A stretch of 64,000 bases of DNA from Meconema thalassinum. Taxonomy: Eukaryota > Arthropoda > Insecta > Orthoptera > Tettigoniidae. The stretch lies in contig OX336388.2 of the NCBI GenBank assembly GCA_946902985.2, positions 119,575,894 to 119,639,893 on the forward strand, written 5' to 3'. The notes under the pieces are model-generated. The model worked only from the letters and a program-made list of their open reading frames with translations. It had not been told where the DNA came from and did not search any database. How positions within the stretch are numbered: the first letter of the stretch is position 1; every line of letters begins with the position of its first letter. Shown piece by piece: positions 12,816-24,290 of this stretch. A program made the position numbers and the translations under genes.

Positions 12816-13066
12816 CCGTAAAATGGGGTGAATAGGGACAGTTTTTAAGTTTTTATTTAATAACTTTTGAAGGGTTTCTTATATTTTAGTGGAGTAAATT
12901 TTATTGTTGAAAGGGAAGTGATATCTTTATATTTTATACACACAGAATACTTTCCTGCAGTTGAAAATACATGTCCCTATTCACCCCAGTGATGGGGTCA
13001 ATAGGGACACTCGATATTTTAAGTGGATATCCCCATTCTAACTGGTGCGTAGGTCAATTGGGACAC
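12816..13066. repeat. pogo left TIR and subterminal repeats
   Basis: Copies of the GGGGTGAATAGGGACA motif occur at 12825-12840, inverted at 12972-12987, again at 12994-13010 (one mismatch) and, degenerate, at 13052-13066. A further copy sits at 14843-14858 and two near the right end (31636-31676). The copies at 12972-13010 form an imperfect palindrome. Clustered terminal motifs like these are usually transposase-binding sites; that role is inferred. Confidence 0.7.
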
Positions 13067-13407
13067 AATTTATGTTTCTTAACAGATTTTAATATGAAAT
13101 GTATTCATTTTGGGGTCATATTTACATGTTCAACACAGAAACGAACCAGAAATCTCACAGTTCATTGAATTGATATCTTCCCCTTCTCACAACCGGTGGC
13201 TGCAGGATAGTTATCACCTGTGTTTGCTCGAACTCAAACTCATCAGCATATTCGGGAATAGATAAATACTGGACACCTTCGCAGACTGTCTGAGGAATGT
13301 TCCTAAGTAGTTTCGTCCCGGGTTTATTACCTTCAGCACCTTTCCTACAAAGACTTTTTCCTCACCTCGATCATATGTAAACTTCACTTTCACCCAGCTG
13401 CCTTATT

Positions 13408-14855
13408 CTATTCTTGTTCTATGATGTTTGACACACTTCCATGTTGTTCATCAGGCAACGAAGAGCTGTTCTCTTCTTCAGAAGTAACATCTTCTGCCGA
13501 AACAATTTTCCCAGGCAATACATTCAGTCTCCTCTTCCGGGCACGTGCACAACTATTGACTTCATCGCCACTGTAACGCATATCCTTGAGAAAACGTGTC
13601 GGACTGTCATTAACATTCGTGGTGTTACACATATCTTCTACTTCTTCACAGTCTGGAAGTATCTCCAAAACACTGTTCCTGTTTAATGGAATTGTTCCAG
13701 CTTTCTTGAAACCAGATATAATGTTCATTTGCAAATTATCTTCCATACTTTTGAGAGTCTGCTTCAGCAATCTTGGAAACATCTTCTTTTCAAATGGTTT
13801 GTTCCCTCCTCCTTTCAGTTTCCATGACTCCATTACCTGACGCCAAGTAATTTTCAACGGCCTGAAGAGTGCCAAATCTAGAGACTGCGTCAAATGCGTT
13901 GAATTTGAAGGCAGGAACACTAAACAAATGCCATTCTCTTTGCACAATTTTACAACAGCAGGAGACAAATAAGAGCTTAAATTGTCTCCAATAACCACCT
14001 TCTTCCCAACTAAGCACCGGCAGTATGGAATAATTATCTTCTCGAACCAATCAAGAAAACAGCATCCATCTATCCATCCAGATTTGCTGCGGTTGTATCG
14101 AGCTCCATGTGGCCCTTCTTGTCCATAAATCAAATAGGTGCTGCGCCTTATAGATACCATAAGGTGGTAAAAGAGTCCCGTCAGCAGTTGCTGCAAACAT
14201 CACGGATGTATTTGACTTGCTTTCGTTCATCACTCGTTCAGGATATTTGCAGCCTCTCTTGAAGATCAGTTTGCGCCGACCTGGATCATCAGCAAACTGG
14301 TCTCGTCGTAATTGATAATTGCCTCAGGAGTTACACCTTCTAGAGTCTTTCGAGTTCGTCAAAATACTTCCTGATGTCTACTGGGGATACCTTTGCTCTG
14401 CTACGTTTCACATTCTGACACAATCTCTGGGAAATGCGAGTTTTATGTCGAGACATAAACGAAAAGGCCAAATCGATCCCTGGCATATTGTCTCTAAATT
14501 GATTCATTCTTGAACCTTGTCTAAGTGATATTTTATAAAACATCGGATATTGGAAGTACTCATTGGGTAACCCCAATCACAACATGTCAAAATACACTTT
14601 TATCAGTTCCTCCTCAAATTCATGTGACAAACTTTTTTGGCCACCTTTCTTCTTCATCGATACCATATCTCCATCTGTGTTGACTACATACCTTTGCAAT
14701 GCTGATTTTGAAATTTTGAATTTCTCTGCTGCTGATCGTATTGACATACCACTTCCAACTGTTAACACTGCCTTTTTCACTATCTCAGCATCCACTGGTA
14801 GATGAGCCTTTGAATGAGGATCACTTTTATAGGTCTTCCCATTGTCCCTATTCAC
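13408..14855 (-). pseudogene. pogo transposase (HTH plus DDE), several stops and frameshifts
   Basis: From the right: residues after ATG 14855 show VDAEIVKKAV and GMSIRSAAEKFKISKSALQR, the psq/CENP-B-type helix-turn-helix. An in-frame TGA follows at 14577-14579. The next segment reads LGLPNEYFQYPMFYKI and MPGIDLAFSFMSRHK. After a frame change near 14340 comes INYDET (first catalytic Asp), then YPERVMNESKSNTSVMFAAT and LLPPYGIYKA. A frameshift near 14100 leads to GARYNRSKSGW, VVIGDNLSSYLS (second Asp) and LPSNSTHLTQSLD (third Asp) before FRPLK-WR. The C-terminus continues to a stop at 13408. All DDD residues are recognisable, but the gene cannot make protein. Confidence 0.88.
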
Positions 14856-15329
14856 CCCACTTTTAGGTTATGTGGTGCAAGTCCCTAGATTAGAATCAAA
14901 TACTCCGCAGTTTAGTCACATAGATAGATAGATAGATTTTTATTAATTCCATTTGATCAAATACATGCATTCAATACATTTTTGATATAGGACACGTCAG
15001 AATTTACATCTATAAAATAAAAGAACTAGCAGGTATATATTACTAATATTATAACTATTTAACTTATTATAATAGCAAATCTTAATAGATACAATCTTAT
15101 TGCACAACTATTTACACCTCACTCTATTATCATAATATGAAAACTTAATTCAATAAATACAACATACAGCTAGGTATTACAATTAAATTAAAAAGTAAAA
15201 TATAATTATATAATTCATCACTCCTATACGCTAAGATATTCTACTACTGAGTAAAAACAATGGCACTGCAGATAAGCTTTCAACATTCAATCAAAGGTTT
15301 TTATTTTTGGGGCCAGTTTTATATACTGG

Positions 15330-15381
15330 GGTAGTTTATTGTATAATTTAACTCCAGTGTGAAAAGTTCCTTTTTGATATA

Positions 15382-15427
<46 letters not shown>

Positions 15428-16326
15428 AAATATGAATGTTTTGATTTTGTCTTGTGTTATGCCTATGAACATCATTGTTTGTTTTAAGAAAAACATCTTT
15501 ATTCATTAAATTCTTTTTAAAAAACATAATACCTTCAAAGATATATATGCAGGGCAGTGGGAGAATGTTTAAATCTTTAAACAGAGGTCTACATGATTCT
15601 CTAGAGTTTACATTTGCCATAATTCTAATCGCCCTCTTTTGTATCCTAAACGTGCTTAGTACATCTGGCGACATACCCCAAAATATGATCCCATATCTTA
15701 AGTATGAATGGAAATAAGCAAAATAAGTATTTCTTAATGTGTGCATGCTAGTGCAGGTTTTCAAAATACGTAACGCAAAGCACATCGAGTTCAGTTTAGT
15801 ATTCAGATATTGTATATGTTTATTCCGTTTCAAGTCTTGTTGTATCCATAGTCCTAAAAACTTTGTTTCTGATTTATTTTCTATTTGATGACCATTTAAT
15901 GTTATATTGGGTTTCGCAGGATTCCTATTCTGTATAGTGTGGAAATTTAGACATACTGGTTTTTTTTTTATAGTTTATTATGAGGCGATTATCTTGTGAC
16001 CATTTGGTTAACTCTCCTGTAACGGAGTCAGCAGACTGCTGTATGACCTGTTTAGTTTCACCTTTTATTACGAGTGTTGTGTCGTCCGCAAACAAAATTT
16101 CCTTATGTGAATGAACGTTCTGTGTTATATCATTGATATATAGAAGAAAGAGTAGTGGGCCCAAAACCGATCCCTGGGGTACTCCAAATTCAATAATTCC
16201 CTCATTGGACAATGTTTCATTAAGTAATTTGGTTCCATCATCCTTGTGTCTCAAGCTTACTATTTGTTTACGCCTTGTTAAGTAAGACTCGATCCATTTA
16301 TTAGCTAGACCTCTAATACCATATTG
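15330..16326 (-). pseudogene. LINE RT, palm/thumb half (downstream of hAT insertion)
   Basis: The minus strand reads IRGLANKWIESYLTRRK at the junction, then FGVPQGSVLGPLLFLLYIND and ILFADDTTLV (catalytic Asp pair near 16090), followed by a frameshift near 15960. The connection domain LRYGIIFWG and the QKRAIRIMANV block follow at 15840-15600. A GT microsatellite at 15385-15424 has expanded inside the C-terminal coding part and reads as an HT repeat. The end ISKRNFSHWS/GVKLYNKLPQYIK is near 15300. Multiple frame changes make it dead. Confidence 0.82.
15385..15424. repeat. GT/AC dinucleotide microsatellite
   Basis: About 20 GT units lie inside the LINE RT remnant. They produce artificial His-Thr repeats in two minus-strand frames. 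This is a replication-slippage product and not a protein feature. Confidence 0.9.
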
Positions 16327-18114
16327 CAGGGGCGGCTCCTGAGGTGGTGCCCGTGTGCCATGGCACCACCAATGTAATGAAGAGAGAATATGTGACTTTT
16401 CCCTCTCAAGAACAGTTTATATAACATTTACATTTTGAGGAAATTGTATGCATATTCTGCATTTATTTGAACGAGCGCGCAAACTGACATGCGTTATGGT
16501 GGCGTTTTATTGAATTACTGAGCCAGAGCCAACCGGCACTACCTACGAACATCAGACCGCATCAGACACTGTGCTGCAATAAGGACTAGTTTGGCTTGAG
16601 TTTGTTTGTGTTGTGTTGAGACGCATATTACCCTGAGGTAGAGCCAACGGCCCCGTGACGCGGAGCTTCAATTCTATCCACGAGATAGCAGCACGTCACA
16701 GGTAGATTACATACACGCACAGATTACCTACTACTACAGATAGCCGACAGCCATGCTAATTCTTGCCACCTAAGACTTCAGCGCTGTCTGGTGTTTGACC
16801 GCGGTACTAGTTGAGCACGGCTGTGGGGGTAGCCTACCCCACCCCTTCCCCTCGTTCCGCTAAATATTCTCGTCGTAACTGCTCTGCCCACTTCAATGTT
16901 CCGAAAATCACAATCTTCCCAATACTTATAGCACACGTTTTTAAGTGTGGAGATAATAATATGATCTACACGAAATAAATCACATTCAAAATAGCAATAA
17001 CAGTTTTTTTAATAATACCAAAGTGGGAAATTGTGAATTCCGGAACTCTGAAATGAGCAATCACAGCATTTAGGACATGACCTCATCAATAATTTACATG
17101 TTTACATTTCTTTCAGTTGCAATTTGAGCATATTGCATTGACAAGAATTAGGCTACTATAAGGTCTGCAGCATATTATTACTCAATTTAAAAAAATGGTC
17201 CCTTCCAATTAGCCACTGTAGGCCCAATTATAACCGATTAGTTCCGAGATTAAACTAGAAAGGAAAAGTACTGGGAAGGGAGAATATTCATATCTTAAAA
17301 TGCTTGATGCTGTTCGCAATAACAGGAAAATTTTAAGAGAGAATACTAAGGAAATAGGTGGTGTAACCTGATCCTCATCACACTAAAATTGTTAGTGTAA
17401 TTAATGCCAAATTCATTACTTTCAGAAAAATAATTGGATATCACAAAATTTATATACAGTAGTTCATTTGATATTCCCTTTAAAATATATCCAGTCCACC
17501 AATTTTGAAGGGTGAAATACAGTAAGTACATGTACATAAACAAATTTCATGGCACACTAATACAGTAAATTCTATGACATGCTGTTAAGGGGAAAGGAGA
17601 AATAGGACTTTCAATGAAAAACAAGAAACACACTCAATACTGCTAGAAATCATCATGTTTTATTTAAAAAGTTTGTCAACTAAGGAAAAATAACAGGGAG
17701 AGCCAAAATCAAACTTAGCAAAAATACAGTAATCAAATCTGGTCCTTTTAAAAGTATGTGTTGAGGCACGTTCTTCTTTCTTGCCAAGGTATAACGGTAG
17801 GCTACAGCACATGATAATGGACCTATTACCTCCTTGACGCCATGGCTGACACCGATGAACCGCAAATTCCTACAACACATGCAAGTTTGTATGTTGAAAC
17901 AGTTAACTTAATAAATGTGTAATGCTTGAAATGGAGAACTTGAATTTGCTGTTATGTGTATGTTTGCACCTACTATAACTATATTTTAAAAGAATCTCTT
18001 ATTGTAGAATCATTGTGTTTTTGATATTAATTTTAGGGCTTTTGATAACATATTCATTTAGCCCCATATATTTGGAAGTGTATAGGATTTATATTATTAT
18101 ATTATTATTATTGA
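16327..18114. other. hAT interior, left part: no gene recognised
   Basis: After the TIR there is a short palindrome built on GGTGGTGCC/GGCACCACC (16349-16374). The rest is AT-rich. Small minus-strand frames at 17346-17543 and 17680-17880 lack known motifs and I do not call them genes. The stretch 17942-18005 is duplicated exactly at 23405-23468. Confidence 0.5.
17942..18005 (+). repeat. 64-bp exact direct repeat, left copy
   Basis: The 64 bases starting GAATTTGCTGTTATGTGT and ending TCTCTTATTGT are identical to 23405-23468. The two copies bracket a SINE and a LINE. They could be an unusually long target duplication or two copies of one repeat family. Confidence 0.85.
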
Positions 18115-18450
18115 AAGCCTCCGTGGCTTAGGCGGCAGCATGCCGGCCTCTCACCGCTGGGTCCGTGGTTCAAATCCCGGTCACTCCAAGTGAGATCTGT
18201 GCTGGACAAAACGGAGGCAGACAGGTTTTTCTCCGGGTACTCCGGTTTTCCCTGTCAACATTTCATTCCAGCAACACTCTCCACTATCATTTCATTTCAT
18301 CTGTCATTCATTTGATCATTGCCCCAGAGGAGTGCGTCAGGCCTCGGCAGCCGGCACAGTTCATATCCTCGCCGCTAGATGGGGGCTCCATTCATTCCAT
18401 GTCTGACCCGGTGGGAGACTGGAAGCAGGCTGTGGATTTTCATTTCATAT
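18115..18450 (+). mobile_element. SINE family A (tRNA-derived), copy 1
   Basis: The head has an A-box-like TGGCTTAGGCGG and a perfect B box GGTTCAAATCC (18169-18179), the internal RNA polymerase III promoter of a tRNA. The body ends in GGATTTTCATTTCAT followed by ATT repeats. Three other copies occur at 32894-33231, 63464-63797 and 63839-64000. Flanking ATT repeats make the target duplication ambiguous here. Confidence 0.88.
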
Positions 18451-18954
18451 TATTATTATTATTATTATGAATAATCAATATTACATCCAGCAATACAAGA
18501 AAATATATACACACATAGCTTTTTAAGTATTAGGACATACGTCCGTACATTGTTCAAGAAATCGCGTGTGCTATATACACATTGTCCTTTGCACTACAAC
18601 AGTGTATAATTCACTTGTTCTCTTGATCACTGGAGTCCCGTTATATTAAACATGTACAATCTTCATCATATCATAACTTAAGTCTATTTTTGATTATTAT
18701 CTAAGTAAACGTATTAGTCTAAAAATGTACATTTTGAGATCCATGTGATGAATATCAAATTCAGCCGAGTTAGGGAAGAATACATGTAAGCTATACCACG
18801 TAAGGCAAGGCCTTGTGGGTGGCATATTAGTTCTACTTACCTAATTATAACGTTAAGTGTTCATGTTAGAAAATATATTACATATACTGTATTTATTAAA
18901 ATAAGCGTTGTGAAATAGCTAGGTAGCAATGGTAATGCTAATTTATAGAATAAG

Positions 18955-21904
18955 CTACTTTAATATATCTTTAATTACATTTTTATTTTCTCGAACGAAT
19001 ATCTTTGCGTTTCGTATAAACCTTGTAGATTTATGTAACTGGTCTTTTATGGCTTTAGGAAGGATATTATAAAATTTAGGAATAAAGTATTGAAAATTAC
19101 GCTTTGCAATAGATAGATTTGGTTTGAAGAGGACAGACATATTTCCTGTTCTACCTCTTGTTTGGTAGGTGTGGCTCATGTTTATGACTGAATTTTTATT
19201 TTTATAGATATATTTATAGACTTCCGTCGCGTAAAGTTGTCCTATATTCATGACGTTTGCTTCCGCATACAATTCATTCGTAGGATATAACCTTTCCTTT
19301 TTATACATGATACGCAACACCAAGTTTTGCATTACTTGAGCTTTTTTTAAAATAGTTCGATAAGCTCCTCCCCATGTAATTATTCCATACGTGAGAGTAG
19401 ACTGAATAAGTGCAAAGTAGATATCTCTCAGTAGTTTAATATTGACAATGTGTTTCAGACAATGAAATACATAAACTGTCCTCCTTATTTTCTTTGTGGG
19501 GAAATTGATGTGCGATCTCCACTTCATGTCTTCATCAAAATAAATTCCTAGGTATTTTATATTTTGTGTGCGGTTGATTTTTATGCAGTTGCAGTTTGTA
19601 TTACAGTTTTCCCGATGTACTGTAAGCTCGTTGAAGCAATTTTGATTGTTTTTTAATGTGAAAATAATAAATTTTGATTTGTTTACATTCAGAAACAATT
19701 CATTATTATCCAGCCATAATTTAATCCCTTTAAAAGCTTCGGTTGCTTCTTGCCTGACTATTTCCCATGTATTCCCTTCAACAAATATAGCGGTGTCATC
19801 TGCATAAGTGATGATTGAACTATTTTTTGATTATTTATTGATTTTTCTATGTCATTAATGTATATAATAAAAATAGTGTTCCTAAGACTGTTCCTTGTGG
19901 TATGCCCCTTTTTACTTGCATCGGTGCACTCAATGTGTCATTTATTTTTACATATTGGATTCTGTCAGTAAGGTAACTTCCGATGAGATTAAGAGCTGTG
20001 CCTCGAATACCATATTTTTCCATTTTTTGGAGAAGAATATCATGTGCTACGGTGTCGAAAGCTTTAGTAAGATCTAAAAATATTCCTAGTGATGGTGTGG
20101 AGCAATTTAATTTTTCTTGTATTTGTTTAGTTAGTGTTGCAATTGCATCCACAGTACTTCGACTTTTTATAAATCCATATTGCCTTGCTGATAGAATGCC
20201 ATGCTTCAGTAAAAACTGGAAAATATTGTTCTTGATACATTTTTCAAATATTTTTGCTATTATTGTAATCAGAGATATCGGTCTATAATTTTCCATATCT
20301 ATAGTATTGCCTGATTTTAAGATTGGTTTAACTATTGTTGACTTCAGTTGCTTTGGAAAATATCCTTCTGTAAAAGATTGATTTATGAGATTTAAAAGCG
20401 GTTTCTCTAATGATACTATATTTTGTTTTATAACCTTTGCTGAAATATTGTCTATTCCCATAGCTTTACTGTCACTTATGTCACCTAGGATTTTTTTCAA
20501 ATCAGTGGAATTTACCGGGGCCATGAAGCATGAGCTCTTATTGCTAGTTATATTAAGTGTGGGGTTTCCACTTTTCTTTATACATTTGGACATCTCGGTA
20601 GTCTTATTTATGAAATATTCATTAAATCTATTCGCAATTTGCGTGTCACTTTTGTAAATTTCATTCTGATACCTTATTTCACTGATTTGCTCTTTTTGAT
20701 TAATTCTCTGAGCTACCTCATTAACTATACCCCAAATCTTTTTAGGATTTCCTGAACTAGCATTTACTAAATGTCTGTAGTAATCTATTTTTGCCCAGTT
20801 TATTAGCTCATTTAATTTGTTTCTGTATTTTTTATATTTCTCTCTTAATTCTTCATTATTTTTATTTGCCATATAATCGCGGTATAATTTATCTCTAGTA
20901 TTAATGGACTCTACCAATGCAAGGGTTATCCACTCTTTTCTTTTGACTCGCTTTAAGTTTAACTGTTTAGTAGATTCATGGATGCAGCTTTGTATTGTTT
21001 CAATAAATATATTTACTTTAGTATCCAAATGTCCTTCTCCAAGTTTATTATCCCAGTTGATGTTGTTTAACTTCTGTTTTAGTTCCACATAATCTAATTT
21101 ATGTCTTTGATAATTCCTAATGTTTGGTTTATTTTTCTGACAACTAACTTGATTAAATTTTAGGCTAATTATTGTTGTATTGTGATCAGTTATTTTGCTT
21201 TCCGAGATTATAGAGAGAATGTTTTCATTCGAAAGCCTACTTTTAAGAAATGCGTGGTCAATGCATGATTTACTAGTTTCAGTTTCCCTAGTTGTACCAT
21301 TGATTATAGATCTGAAATCAAATTCATTAAGAAGGTTTAAATAATCATCTGAATCTTGATTTTCGAATAAATTAATATTCATGTCACCAATTATTAATTC
21401 ATTTTCTAGCTGACAATTTGCTTTTATATAGTTATTTAAATTCTCCAGAAATAATGTTTTGTTGTATTTTGGTGGTTTGTACACCCCTGTTATTGCTATT
21501 TTGTTGTCGCTTTTATTAACAACTACTCGAATAAATTTGAAATCTTTATATGCTACACACTTAACTTCATGCTGTAATCCATCTTTTATCATGATGACTA
21601 CTCCATCATTCTGATTTATTTCACTTTCATTATAGTACGATTTATAGCAGCTATGTTTAGTAACATTTGCGTTATTTAATTTCCACGTTTCCGTTAAGAC
21701 CACAACATCAAATATATTTTCATAAGCCTTCAGAATAACGTCTAAGCTATTCTTGTGTTTTGCAAGACTTCTAATATTAGAATGGATTACTTTTAAACTA
21801 TTGTTATCTTCATGTCTATCTAAGAAGTATTTACACTCACCTATACTCCTCCCCACCTCTGACCGAATTTGATATTTCACATAATCATCTGTATATGTGT
21901 TCAT
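18955..21904 (-). pseudogene. LINE ORF2 endonuclease-reverse transcriptase, one frameshift in RT
   Basis: The first 685 codons from ATG 21904 hold the endonuclease (HSNIRSLAKHK, VVLTETWK, GDMNINLF, ITDHNTTI) and the RT fingers and palm (MENYRPISLITIIAK, ARQYGFIKSRST, FLDLTKAFDTVAH, RGIPQGTVLGTL). A frameshift at about 19850-19870 breaks the YxND region. The next frame supplies SIITYADDTAIF (catalytic Asp pair near 19810). A second frame change near 19700 opens the last 247 codons with LNVNKSKFIIF, IKYLGIYFDEDMKW and TYGIITWGG. The stop is at 18955. One or two indels therefore inactivate an otherwise complete polymerase. The gene lies 265 bp downstream of ORF1, as in a two-ORF LINE transcript. 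Confidence 0.87.
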
Positions 21905-22168
21905 ACAATTGAATGAGGAAAAGTGTTAAGTGTTAGGTTAGCGGTCAAGTTATTGTGAGATATCTTGGAGGGAGGGGTGGAGTGGAATTCAGCTGTTGAG
22001 GGGAGGAAAGTGAAAGGTCAGTTTGAAATAGCACCAGCAACACGGCAGGGGAGGTATGCAATGAACAGTTATGCGGGAGAGAGACAGACAGATTGTGGTG
22101 TGGGTTATCTTAGAGGGTGTACCAACTTTTGCATACTAACACAATCTATTGCTATATGTTGCCTTACT

Positions 22169-22912
22169 TTAAGCTTTGGGTAACTCACTCATCTTTGTAA
22201 CACGGTGCTTGCTGCCATCTGTTTTCTTCACGTAAATTACGCCATCGTAAGTCCATACGTTGGATTGCTGAAATCTTGCAATTCCCGCCTTCAAAATCGC
22301 TAGTCTTGTGGCTGTGAGATCTTCCCTGATAGTCACCGGGGTACCTTTGAGCTGTTTCTTGTTTTTAAACAATTCATGCCTAGCACGATACGTTGCCAAT
22401 TTTACTATGATTGGCCTGGGTTTGGTCCCAATCTTGGGGCCTAACCTATGGCTTCTGTCTATGTCCGCAAGAGCGATGTTTGCCTTAATGTCCCCGGCAA
22501 CTTTCAGCACTAAATTATCTGTGTCCTCGTTAGGATGCTCTGGCACACCGAAGATACGGAGATTTTGCCTCCTTTGGTATTGCTCCAGTTCGTCGTGTTT
22601 GGAGTTGCTTTCCGATTTGAGATCTTCGATCTCTTTATCCCGTTTCTTTATCTGAGCTTTGAAGTCCTCACAAAGATTCACGTTGAATTGGATCGTTTCC
22701 TCAAGTTTACTTAATACACATTCCGTGATCTTATCCACTACAGCACTTACAATTAGGTCCACAAATGATTTTGACTGCAAGGAATCCTCCATCACACGCC
22801 GTACTACTTCCTCTATGGAGTTGGTAGAACTGGAACTGTCGTTACCTGTCTGATGCTTCTGCTGCTGCTGTTGCTGCTGCTTGCTCTTCTTAGAAGATAT
22901 TTCACTTTTTAG
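22169..22912 (-). CDS. LINE ORF1 protein (poly-Q, coiled coil, RRM-like)
   Basis: An open frame runs from about 22912 to the stop at 22169. The first in-frame ATG pair is at 22795, but coding-like sequence precedes it, including a CAG/CAA tract giving seven Gln (near 22857-22883). So the start may be upstream or lost. Residues 35-75 from 22795 form a charged coiled coil (KKRDKEIEDLKSESNSKHDE). Next comes the QYQRRQNLRIFGVPE motif of the L1-type ORF1 RRM, then RSHRLGPK and PIIVKLATYRARHELF. Such proteins trimerise and bind LINE RNA. No stop or frameshift interrupts the 208 codons from 22795. Confidence 0.75.
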   Translation of the reverse strand, partial: LKSEISSKKSKQQQQQQQKHQTGNDSSSSTNSIEEVVRRVMEDSLQSKSFVDLIVSAVVDKITECVLSKLEETIQFNVNLCEDFKAQIKKRDKEIEDLKSESNSKHDELEQYQRRQNLRIFGVPEHPNEDTDNLVLKVAGDIKANIALADIDRSHRLGPKIGTKPRPIIVKLATYRARHELFKNKKQLKGTPVTIREDLTATRLAILKAGIARFQQSNVWTYDGVIYVKKTDGSKHRVTKMSELPKA

Positions 22913-23404
22913 TTTTTACGATTTATGTAAATTAAAGGATGATGAGTGTGAAATAATCTCACCAGCTAAAACTTATACACTGAATTGATTCACACTATAC
23001 TTCTTTTTCCTCTCTACACTGCGTTTACACCTGCCAAGTACACAATTTCCACGAGCCGATCCTTAGTCGTGTTACTCACTCTGCGCCATGACACAACTTT
23101 TGAAAGAACAATATGAGAAGATCTTCAGCAACACATCTTGGGGTAATGTATCGGCACCCAGACTCATGGCAACAGCAACTCCACCAAGTGCACACAAACT
23201 GGACCGATGTCACCAGATCAAGACTGTTTCGTATGAATCTTCTCCTCTGAAATTCTAGTTAGTTAGTTACTGAGGTTTTAATAGGCGGAACCACGAGGTC
23301 AGCTGCCCCTCAAACTCTACCTCTGGTTTGCTTATATTTAAGAATTTTTAACCTCGAGCCTTCATTTCTTCAATAGCCACCAGAACGACGCATTTCAAAC
23401 CTTC

Positions 23405-23468
23405 GAATTTGCTGTTATGTGTATGTTTGCACCTACTATAACTATATTTTAAAAGAATCTCTTATTGT
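23405..23468 (+). repeat. 64-bp exact direct repeat, right copy
   Basis: Identical to 17942-18005 in the same orientation, lying 5.4 kb away. The LINE and SINE sit between the two copies. Confidence 0.85.
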
Positions 23469-23544
23469 GGTATCTGTAGTAGTGTGTAGGCTATACTTTC
23501 TGTAATTCAGATGAGGACTGGAAAGGTGGCAGCCATAGTTAGGG

Positions 23545-24290
23545 ACATTTATTTTTAAGAATTTTTAATAATATGTACTAAAATGAAATTGAAATACCAA
23601 CAGGAACAGTTACAAATTCCCTGTCCACTCAGCCAAGATATTCTGCAGATCTCTTCTGTGGGCCTCAACATTTTTTTTATTTTATTCCTTTCCTGATGGA
23701 AATCTGGTAGTATCTTATTTCAACTCCTGGGGCACCTCCTCAAGCCTGTCCCTTATAAAGCTACACACACTACTACAGTCATCACATAATCGGAGCAATT
23801 CTACCCACACCCAACTGCATGGGGGCTGATGACCAAGATGTCCCAAGCCCATAAAATGAATTAACAGCAGACAAAATCAAGTCATTATGTTATTTTGTGT
23901 TGTGTTGGATTCTGACACATGTATGCGTTTGACAGAGTGCCATTTAAGCTCATGAATAGGAATGAATGAATACGACTACCCTACTTGTTTACGGATTTAC
24001 AGGAGGCAGTCAAGATAGGAATTACCTAGAAATTTATATTCTGTATGTGTGGGAACCCATGATAAACCACTTGCTGGGTGGCTAATCGGAGAATCAAACC
24101 CAACATTTCCCGGTTTACCTCACTAGGCTGTGTGTACCCTGTTCTTACCCTCAGACTAGAATTAGATTTCTTGACATTCAGCAATCAAACATGGACCCCA
24201 GAAGTGTCAACCAAGAACTATACCACCTGGTTGGTCTCATTTATTTTTAAGAATAATATGTACTAAAAAGAAATTGAAATTGATCCAAGT
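23545..24290 (-). repeat. Dispersed A/B repeat block (head-to-tail units)
   Basis: On the minus strand the order is A (24290-23960), B (23950-23600), start of A. Unit A contains tRNA-like phrases, among them GTTTGATTGCTG and GGGTTTGATTCTC, both near-matches to a polymerase III B box. Unit B includes TTTTATGGGCTTGGGACATC and GACAGGGAATTTGTAACTG. The same units occur on the plus strand at 31850-32530 and 32840-33400, and partly at 42592-42705. The family is unknown to me and probably SINE-like and multimeric. Confidence 0.7.

Larger units (their letters stand above)
18465..23100 (-). mobile_element. LINE with ORF1 and ORF2 (Jockey/CR1 group), inside the hAT
   Basis: It has a minus-strand order of ORF1 (22.9-22.2 kb), ORF2 (21.9-18.96 kb) and a 3' UTR down to about 18470, where it abuts the SINE tail. 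ORF1 is of the coiled-coil/RRM type and ORF2 is an APE endonuclease plus RT. The coding region is nearly intact, with only one clear frameshift. The 5' boundary near 23100 is a guess from loss of recognisable sequence. Confidence 0.8.

Noticed and set aside
15287..15496. Protein with His-Thr repeats
   Set aside because: It is a GT microsatellite read in frame inside a dead LINE.
17680..17880. 66-codon minus-strand frame with a hydrophobic tail
   Set aside because: Possible small membrane protein, but no homologue or motif recognised, and it sits in a transposon interior.
18165..18470. 101-codon plus-strand frame (similar frames at 32815-33177 and 63504-63746)
   Set aside because: All lie inside SINE A copies and are translations of a noncoding SINE.
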